From Prorocentrum cordatum (lineage: Eukaryota > Sar > Dinophyceae > Prorocentrales > Prorocentraceae), in contig CAUYUJ010009502.1 in assembly GCA_963575745.1 (NCBI GenBank), positions 184,769-237,268 of the forward strand: a stretch of 52,500 bases of DNA, read 5' to 3'. Shown piece by piece: positions 46,830 through 52,500 of the stretch (positions are counted from its first letter, which is position 1; each line of letters opens with the position of its first letter). The notes under the pieces are model-generated. The model did not search any database and was not told the origin of the DNA. It saw only the letters and a program-made list of their open reading frames with translations. The translations under genes were made by a program, and so were the position numbers.

Positions 46830-48464
46830 CCGTCCCAGGTCTGTCCACAGCGACACGTTTTTCTCGACCTGCGCAAATTCTACGAACACATTTCACACGA
46901 AGGGCTGCTGGCAGCGGCCCAGGCTAGCTCATTTCCGATAGCGCCCCTGCGAGCGTACTGTTGCCTTTATCGAGGCCCGAGGCGAGTGACTTGGCAGGGC
47001 GCTATCAGACAAGTGATCCAGCCGAACGGCACGGTCATTGCAGGCTGCTCGGGGGCCACCACGTTTGCCAGGCTGCTGCTGCTTGTGGCGCTGCGCAAGG
47101 CCATGGTTGGCAACCCGACAGTGTGCATTAAGAACGTCATTGACGATGTCTCGCTGCATGCAGTTGGTGGTGATACAGTCATCACGCGGGAGCTGGCAGC
47201 TTCGTTTCGGTCTGTGACGACGGACCTGCAGCGCGTGGGCCTGCCCATTGCCATGAACAAGCTAGGCCTGATGGCTTCCTCCTCGGAGCTGGCACAGGAG
47301 CTGTCCAGGCAGTGCGATTTGCCTGCCAAGGTGCGCGCCCAGGTTCACAGGGACCTAGGTGGGGACGCCACGGACGGCGCCAGGCGGCGGGTGAGCACCC
47401 AGCATGAGCGATTTGTGGAGTCCCAACAAAAAGTGGCGAAGGTCCTCGCGCTTCGAGCGGCTGGGGCTCAGTGTGGCACCATTTTTAAGGCAGGCGTCAC
47501 GTCGAAGGCCCTCTGGGGTGCCAACATCCAGGGCCTCCCCAATGGCAAGCTACAACAAGTTCGGCTTGCAGCTGTTAGGGCGGAAGGGAGGCCCCCCAAA
47601 GGATGCTCCCTTGAGTTGGCCTCGATGAGTGCGAGGGGAGGTTGGGTTCGGGATCCGCTGGTCATCCTAACGGCCGATGCTCTCCGCACCTACAGCCAGA
47701 TCCTCAAAGATCAGCGCCTGGCACCTGTGGTGGTGCAGTCCCTTTTTTCCAGTGGCCAGGAGTTGCTTCAGTTGCCCAGGCCTTGGGCCCGTGTTCGAGA
47801 CCCCATTGCGGCCCTCATTCTCACGCGTGCCCGCGTGGGCCTTGTTTTTGAGGACCCATGGACCCTGAAGGAGGCCACGGGGGAGGTTTGGGATCTTCGC
47901 CAGGTCTCCCCAGCGTTCCTGGCCAGGAGGGCCCGATTCGCTGCTAGGCGTTTCTCGGACAAGGAAGGATTGGCCAAGATCGACCTTGGTCAGGGCTGGT
48001 CTGGTGACATCTTTTGGCGGCCCTTGAATGAGTTCCTGCATAGACGCTGGAAGCTCGATGAGGATGACGGTGGGAGAGGCGGGCGGTGGGGGATTCGTGA
48101 GCAGAGGACTCTCCGAGGTCTCGCGATTGGCTCGCATTGGTGCCAAGCGCGACTTCACAGGCATGACCCTGTCCTGCCGTCGCACTGTCTCCTATGTGGG
48201 GAAGCTATCGGCAGCTTGTTCCATCGTCACTTTGATTGCCCCGCTAGGCTAAGCTGGCGTCGAGACAACCTGCCGCAGGACCTGGATGGCCCAGCGCGGC
48301 GTTTGCGGGTAGGGCCAGCGCACTTGCAAGAGAGGTTTGCTAGGGGGATCCTTCCCGACCCTTGTCAAGTTTTCCCCCGACCTGAGTGGAACCCTGAGTG
48401 GGAGTTCAAGGTTGAAGGACAAGCGGCGCCGCTGGCGCTAGATGGTGGCCATGTTCTTTTGTGA
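46830..48464 (+). CDS. LINE C reverse transcriptase palm, thumb and zinc finger
   Basis: Open frame whose RT part is continuous from at least 46857. Motif A: VFLDLRKFYEHISHEGL (46857-46907). Motif B: GTVIAGCSGATTFARLLLL (about 47029-47085). Motif C: KNVIDDVSLHAVGGD (47131-47175), IDD in place of YADD. The thumb follows. The zinc motif CLLCGEAIGSLFHRHFDCP lies at about 48185-48240. The first in-frame ATG is 46986, but this is an internal codon of the polyprotein. It ends at TGA 48462-48464, overlapping the RNase H frame by about 20 bp. Confidence 0.86.
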   Translation, partial: PSQVCPQRHVFLDLRKFYEHISHEGLLAAAQASSFPIAPLRAYCCLYRGPRRVTWQGAIRQVIQPNGTVIAGCSGATTFARLLLLVALRKAMVGNPTVCIKNVIDDVSLHAVGGDTVITRELAASFRSVTTDLQRVGLPIAMNKLGLMASSSELAQELSRQCDLPAKVRAQVHRDLGGDATDGARRRVSTQHERFVESQQKVAKVLALRAAGAQCGTIFKAGVTSKALWGANIQGLPNGKLQQVRLAAVRAEGRPPKGCSLELASMSARGGWVRDPLVILTADALRTYSQILKDQRLAPVVVQSLFSSGQELLQLPRPWARVRDPIAALILTRARVGLVFEDPWTLKEATGEVWDLRQVSPAFLARRARFAARRFSDKEGLAKIDLGQGWSGDIFWRPLNEFLHRRWKLDEDDGGRGGRWGIREQRTLRGLAIGSHWCQARLHRHDPVLPSHCLLCGEAIGSLFHRHFDCPARLSWRRDNLPQDLDGPARRLRVGPAHLQERFARGILPDPCQVFPRPEWNPEWEFKVEGQAAPLALDGGHVLL

Positions 48465-49702
48465 TGGCTCTGGGGTCGATGGTTTCTTCCCGTCCTTTAG
48501 GGTTGCTGGTTGGGGTGTGGCGGTTTTCGACCAAGATCGCCGACCCCTGGCGGGGTGGTTTGGGGCGGCCCCCCCACTACAAAGCCCCGACCAGGTAGCC
48601 GGAGACGGGGGGGATTACGCCACCCTGATGGCCTTGGGACACCTAGTAGGCAGGTGTACGATTTATTCCGATTGCAAAGGCACATTTCAATGTTGTCTGA
48701 ATGCCAGATATGCGCAGAGAGACGGCAACACTCGGGCACACATCTGGAAGGAGGTATTCCGTGAAGGAACGCCCGCTCTGGTGAGTTTTTTGTAAGGTGG
48801 CGGCCCACACGTCGATGACAGATGCGCGTGAAGGACGGATCAGCCACTTTGAGAGGGAGGGCAATGCCGAAGCTGATCGACTTGCGAAGTTGGGTGCGGA
48901 GCTATGTCGCTGCCCGTCCAATGTGGTTTTGATAACCAAAGGCATGCTCCATGTCTCACGCCTGCTCCTTCAGTTCATTAGTAGGGCTGAAGGCCACTAT
49001 GTTCAGGAAGGCAGGTGGGACAACGTGGGAGCCCAAGGGCTCACAGAGATCTCCCTGGAGGGGGGATCTGACTTGGAGGAGGCTCTTGAGGCGTTGAGGA
49101 GGCAGGAGGGGGGCGGGGGTGAGGCTGCTGCTGCTCCTGCTCCTCATCCCGACCAGCCTCCACAGTCCTCGAGACCTCCATCTGAGCCCTTGGGGCCCGA
49201 GCTGCTGGCGATGGCAGAGGATGCCCACCAGACCCCTGCCTTCATTGAAGGGCACGCCTTGCTTCAGTTCTCGGTTGAAGACAACCAGCCCCCCATCCTT
49301 TTTTGTTCGACCTGCGGGGGGTACGCCACGGTGTCTGCGGGATCCAGAGGCCTTCGCAAGAGCTGTGGAGGGTCCCAGCAGGCCTTGGTGGACCCAGGCA
49401 GGAAGAACACTCGGGCTGTCTGCAAGGGCAAGCACCCCAACAGGCCTCTCAAGCTGGGCTCTTGGCGAACTCCTGGGGCTTGGGCGCGCGAGCTGGTTGG
49501 TGGGGTTTCGGAGTCCAAGATGGCCCAGAAGAGAGAAGGAGGTGTCTCAAGGGCCGCTACGGACCCACCTGCACGTGCAATTTTGTGCCTGGCAGATGTC
49601 CTGCAAGCGTTCGGGCTCAATGAGTTCGAAGCCGCTGAATTGGGACGGAAGCTGAAGGAGCGAGACCCAGACAACGATCTGGAAGAAGAACTGGGCGGTT
49701 AG
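48442..49702 (+). pseudogene. LINE C RNase H and C-terminal zinc finger
   Basis: RNase H begins MFFCDGSGVDGFFPSF (first Asp). At the usual Glu position the sequence reads GDGGDYATLMALG, so the Glu is replaced or shifted. TIYSDCKGTFQC gives the second Asp. After a frameshift near 48795 the next frame supplies FEREGNAEADRLAKLGAEL (last Asp). The tail contains HALLQFSVEDNQPPILFCST, then CGGYA and GLRKSC, a His-Cys-Cys-Cys module shared with LINE D. The frame ends at TAG 49700-49702. Confidence 0.8.
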
Positions 49703-49730
49703 ATACCCAGGGGGGGGCCCTGTCGTTGGC

Positions 49731-49760
49731 CCCTGGCAGGTCTTGGCCGCCCTGCCAGGG
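49731..49760 (+). promoter_or_regulatory. Perfect stem-loop after the LINE C stop
   Basis: CCCTGGCAGG, a 10-nt loop, then CCTGCCAGGG, 28 bp after the stop codon. It resembles 3' stem-loops recognised by RT in some LINE families. Confidence 0.65.
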
Positions 49761-50049
49761 TGACAAAAAGTTCCCCTCGGATGGGCCCCCCTGGGTTTTG
49801 GTTTTTTTTTTTGACCGTCTGACTTTCTCCCCCCCCCTTTCCCCTCAGTGGCGTGCGATCCTCCACCTCCTCCTCCACCCTCCTCCTCCCCGAGCGTCTC
49901 CTCTACGCAGGAAGGGTCCAGCTCGGATCGGTCCGGGCCAGTTCGGCCGCGCGTCCTCATCCGAAGATAAGCACGAGAGAGAGAGAGAGAGAGACCCTCA
50001 TCCTGCAAGTCTATCCCGTTGGTCCCCTCCCCTGTCTCAGCGGTTGCGC
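49761..50049. repeat. LINE C 3' flank with T-run, TCC-like and (GA)n tracts
   Basis: A run of ten T (about 49802-49811), a C-run, degenerate (TCC)n at about 49858-49905 and a (GA)n run at 49975-49993. No gene is supported; the 3' end of LINE C probably lies here. Confidence 0.6.
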
Positions 50050-50140
50050 CAACTACACGCGGCAGGTAAGGAAGATGTACCCCCAGACGAAGAGGGCGGG
50101 CGGGCATCGAGGGTCTGAGATACACGTGTTGAAACTGCAC
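50050..50140 (-). repeat. Inverted repeat arm, left
   Basis: The reverse complement of this stretch aligns with 50474-50590: CACGTGTATCTC against CACGTATATCCC, then CGCCCTCTTCGTC, ACCTGCC and ACGTGTAG blocks. The identity is moderate with many indels. Translations of both arms share HVY and RPSMPA-like residues. Confidence 0.55.
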
Positions 50141-50473
50141 GCGAGAAGATAAGAGCGAACATTATGAAAATGATTGCTGGTGGGGTTGCTGATGGTAGTT
50201 GAACTTCTCATGTGTACACCATAAATAATGTTGATCCCCCTACGGTGACCATTCTATTCCTGCACATGAAAATGCTCCTCGCGGGGCTCGCACCCTGCTG
50301 CTTACAGGGGGAGATGTGATGTCACCAAACTGTCGTTGGCTCCCAGCTCACCGCAAGACCAGCAACAGCAACAGCAACAGCAACAGGAACAGGAACAGCA
50401 GCAGCAACAACAACAGCAATGCCAATAGCCAAGTTAAGACTGTTCACTCTTACCTGTTCGCGTGCCACTCAAC
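50141..50473. other. Loop of the inverted repeat, with (AACAGC)n
   Basis: Mostly unique AT-richer sequence with an (AACAGC)n microsatellite at about 50363-50420. No gene was recognised. Confidence 0.5.
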
Positions 50474-50590
50474 ACGTATATCCCAAACCTTCGATACCCG
50501 CCCTCTTCGTCCTCGACAGTACCCCCTTGGGGTATGTCCTCCATACCTGCCACGCACGTGTAGCGCAGCCCTTAAAACAGGACGGGGGGA
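50474..50590 (+). repeat. Inverted repeat arm, right
   Basis: Partner of 50050-50140 in opposite orientation. The similarity extends weakly to about 50700. The two arms are probably diverged copies of one unknown interspersed repeat. Confidence 0.55.
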
Positions 50591-50834
50591 CGGATGGAAC
50601 TGGGAGGAAGACGGAGCACAAGAGAAATTTGCACGATGCAAGGCCATGAGCAGGGAACACATGTCAGAACCAGACGGGCTGATCGGGCGGGTAGACCCTA
50701 CAAGCACGGGACGGTCGGGAAGGCGGGGCAAGGCGGCCAGGTCAAGTAGGCAGGTGCTGAAGCGTGAATTCTGCGCGAATCGCCGGAAAATCTCAAGCGG
50801 TAGTGCGATTGCCAAATAAATCGTGGGGATAACC

Positions 50835-50980
50835 TGACCGAAAACGCGATTCCTGAGAGTCGAGGGCGCGACGTTTGAATAACACGCTATGAAGTCCCGC
50901 GCGAATGCGCGATTCCTGCATGAATTATGAGTACGTCCCGCGCGAGAGCACGATGTTGGAATGAATTGCGAAGCAGTACA
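50835..50980 (+). repeat. Short degenerate tandem repeats of about 50 bp
   Basis: The blocks ACGCGATTCCTGA, GTCCCGCGCGAATGCGCGATTCCTGCATGAATT and GTCCCGCGCGAGAGCACGATGTTGGAATGAATT (each longer run given here only as a position-matched block) recur three times with divergence. No function is visible. Confidence 0.5.
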
Positions 50981-51408
50981 AGGCGGGAGCCACTGTTGCT
51001 GTAAACTGGGGGCCAAGGGCACAGTTTGGTGGCACCTTGCCTCCCCTGGTAGAAAACAGGGTGCAAGCCCCGGGAGGAGCACTTCAAATGGAAAACGACA
51101 TGGCTACCGCGCAGGGATGATCAACAACAAGTGAGATGCTGAAATGAAATTCAACAACACCAGTAGCAGCAACAACAAACCATTGGCGACGCCCCCTGGC
51201 GCCAGGATTGTGGGAGCAATCGAACCCGATCACTTACACGATGAGGGACTCGGAGAAATCGAGCATCCCTGGGGGGAAAACAAAAAACAAAAACAAAAAA
51301 CTAAACAAACAGGCATTCCAATCGAGCCGATGCTCGGCCCAGAACCGGGCGCGACTGCGTTGGCACCCTGGAACCTGAGTGGGAAAATGCATAAGGTCTT
51401 CTTCTCGT
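50981..51408. other. Spacer, no gene recognised
   Basis: Contains (CAACAACA) at about 51165-51180 and an A-rich stretch AAAACAAAAAACAAAAACA at 51279-51300. The latter may be the 3' tail region of LINE E in complement (T-rich on the minus strand). Open frames here are short and unsupported. Confidence 0.4.
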
Positions 51409-52500
51409 TCACGAAAATCGTGGGTGCCAACGCGAGACTATTGCAGGCCAGCTGCCCGCCATCGCGCCTACTCGAAGGACCAACCTGCACTGCCATCGTA
51501 GCAACTGGACGCCCCAGTCTTCCACTGGCCATAACATTAGAACAATATCATGTGCCAGCCTCCTTCTCCGCAATGCGTCGCCCCACGATTCGGCTCCCAG
51601 ACGAGTCCCACCAACGATTGTTCGAAGCATCCTCCAGTGAAGCACATCTCATGAGCTCAACTGTGACCGCGTCATTGCGCAAGACGACAAGCCAAACAAT
51701 ATCGTTGGAGTGATTACTGCGTTCAAGAGCTTGATGAGGGAGTGCATTCCCAATTCCTTGTCCATCAAAATGTCGCAATGTTTTTTGTAAACTCCTCTAA
51801 GCTGTTTGAACCCGATGACCCGAAGCAAGGTTGCCGCATAGCTTCCTTCCCAAATATATGCGGGCCATGTCACCATGTAGGACAAACATGGGCTCGCCTC
51901 CAATGTCCAGCGAACCCACGTTGATGTCGAATACTGTCGTGAATGCCTTGGTCTTTCAAGCGTTCAGGCTGAGACCGACTTTCGTAGGGTCCTCTTTGAG
52001 CGCCGTGGCCATGATGATGATCCACGCGTGGTGCCGCGAAAAACGTGTCGTCCCCGTATATGAAATGTGTTGGGGCGCCCGCATCAAGAATCCGACCGCC
52101 TTTCCCAACGACCTGGGCCTTCCATTCGCGAGCTGCTGACCCTTCAATTTGTGAAGTGCTGATTCAGCCCCACCCCATTGAAAAGCAGTTGGTTCAGAAC
52201 GTCGCCTTGTTTGACGCCTCTCTATATATCTCAAGACGACGGGACCCACGAACCCGCCGGCGCTGGTTTGCATAGATGACGGACAAGATTGCGATAGACT
52301 CGTCTCCCGCGCCTTGGTTCCGGAGCGACCCAAGCAGCGGTTAGAATTCAAGTCGACAGAAGGTCTTACTCAAGTCGAGACTTAAAGACCACATATGCAC
52401 ATTCCGTTCGAAGCACTTGCCACACAGAATTTCGAATACAGTGAAAGCTACATCCACCCACCTTATATTTCGAGATCCAACTTGATCGAGTGATTGGTGG
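51409..52500 (-). pseudogene. LINE E: partial non-LTR reverse transcriptase of another clade
   Basis: Minus strand, entering the window from the right. Motif A SLDLSKTFCRLEF is at about 52345-52382. RGVKQGDVLNQLLFNG (motif B) is at about 52180-52225, and FIYGDDTFFAA (motif C, YGDD) at about 52035-52065, in different frames. The thumb reads LRVIGFKQLRGVYKKHCDIL and LLNAVITPTILFGLSSCAMT (51649-51830). RRMLRTIVGGTRLGAESWGD (about 51580-51640) follows. At least three frameshifts are present. The YGDD/LLNAVITPTILFG/MLRTIVG signature differs from LINEs A to D. The fragment ends near 51400. Confidence 0.75.

Larger units (their letters stand above)
42774..49850 (+). mobile_element. LINE C: non-LTR retrotransposon, nearly full length
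   Basis: Plus-strand order: spliced-leader relic, ORF1 (zinc finger plus helical), four 210-bp repeats in the coding frame, EEP endonuclease, linker, reverse transcriptase, zinc finger, RNase H, second zinc finger, and a 10-bp stem-loop. It is about 7 kb. Frameshifts lie near 44627, 45040, 46830 and 48790, plus a stop at 45546-45548, so the copy is inactive. The 3' limit is estimated from the stem-loop and the T-run near 49800. Confidence 0.88.

Noticed and set aside
51144-51713. 189-codon plus-strand frame near the right end
   Set aside because: It is antisense to the LINE E thumb region and has no domain of its own.

Overview
This window is nuclear DNA of a dinoflagellate. Two near-exact and several weaker copies of the 22-nt dinoflagellate spliced leader (DinoSL) are embedded in the DNA at gene or element 5' ends (42710-42730 minus, 42774-42794 plus, 33215-33235 plus). 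The rest is GC-rich, full of (TCC/GGA)n tracts and made almost entirely of retrotransposons, mostly decayed. I see no ordinary cellular gene, rRNA, tRNA or CRISPR array. All calls come from reading the sequence; no database search was possible.

Layout. (1) 1-1220: GC-rich flank and a (GGA)n tract. (2) 1221-18520, minus strand: non-LTR retrotransposon 'LINE A' (endonuclease, reverse transcriptase, zinc finger, RNase H), split by a Ty1/copia-type LTR retrotransposon at 7716-17410. The copia element has 182-bp LTRs differing at two positions, a GAAGC target duplication and an initiator-Met-tRNA-type primer site. (3) 18520-20455: microsatellite-rich spacer with a 365-bp island made only of TTA-like triplets. 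(4) 20455-26900, plus strand: 'LINE D', same domain order. (5) 26900-28012: (TCC)n tracts and a GACCCACCC minisatellite. (6) 28035-32879, minus strand: 'LINE B', whose 5' end lies 9.6 kb away at 42536-42730. (7) 32889-42535: a 9,647-bp DNA transposon inserted into the first codons of LINE B ORF1. (8) 42774-49850, plus strand: 'LINE C', head to head with LINE B. (9) 49850-51400: low-complexity DNA and an inverted repeat pair. (10) 51409-52500, minus strand: part of a different non-LTR reverse transcriptase ('LINE E').

The best candidate for an undescribed system is the 32889-42535 element. It has perfect 15-bp terminal inverted repeats and a 9-bp target duplication (GTCCATGGC). Its subterminal sites have conserved spacing, and the same motif (GTTTCAAATATTTTGAAAC type) is repeated about twelve times in an internal array at 37489-37893. 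It carries two long open reading frames: a 1213-codon DDE-type transposase candidate with a C-terminal cysteine/histidine zinc domain, and an orphan protein of about 914 codons. The transposase frame starts 1 nt after a spliced-leader relic and is followed 21 nt after its stop by 91 uninterrupted A residues, as expected of a reverse-transcribed mRNA.

The nesting gives a history: LINEs A and B inserted first, then were split by the copia element and the DNA transposon. LINE B and LINE C carry spliced-leader sequence at their 5' ends, so their RNAs were probably trans-spliced before reverse transcription. LINEs A, B, C and D each abut (TCC/GGA)n tracts at their termini.
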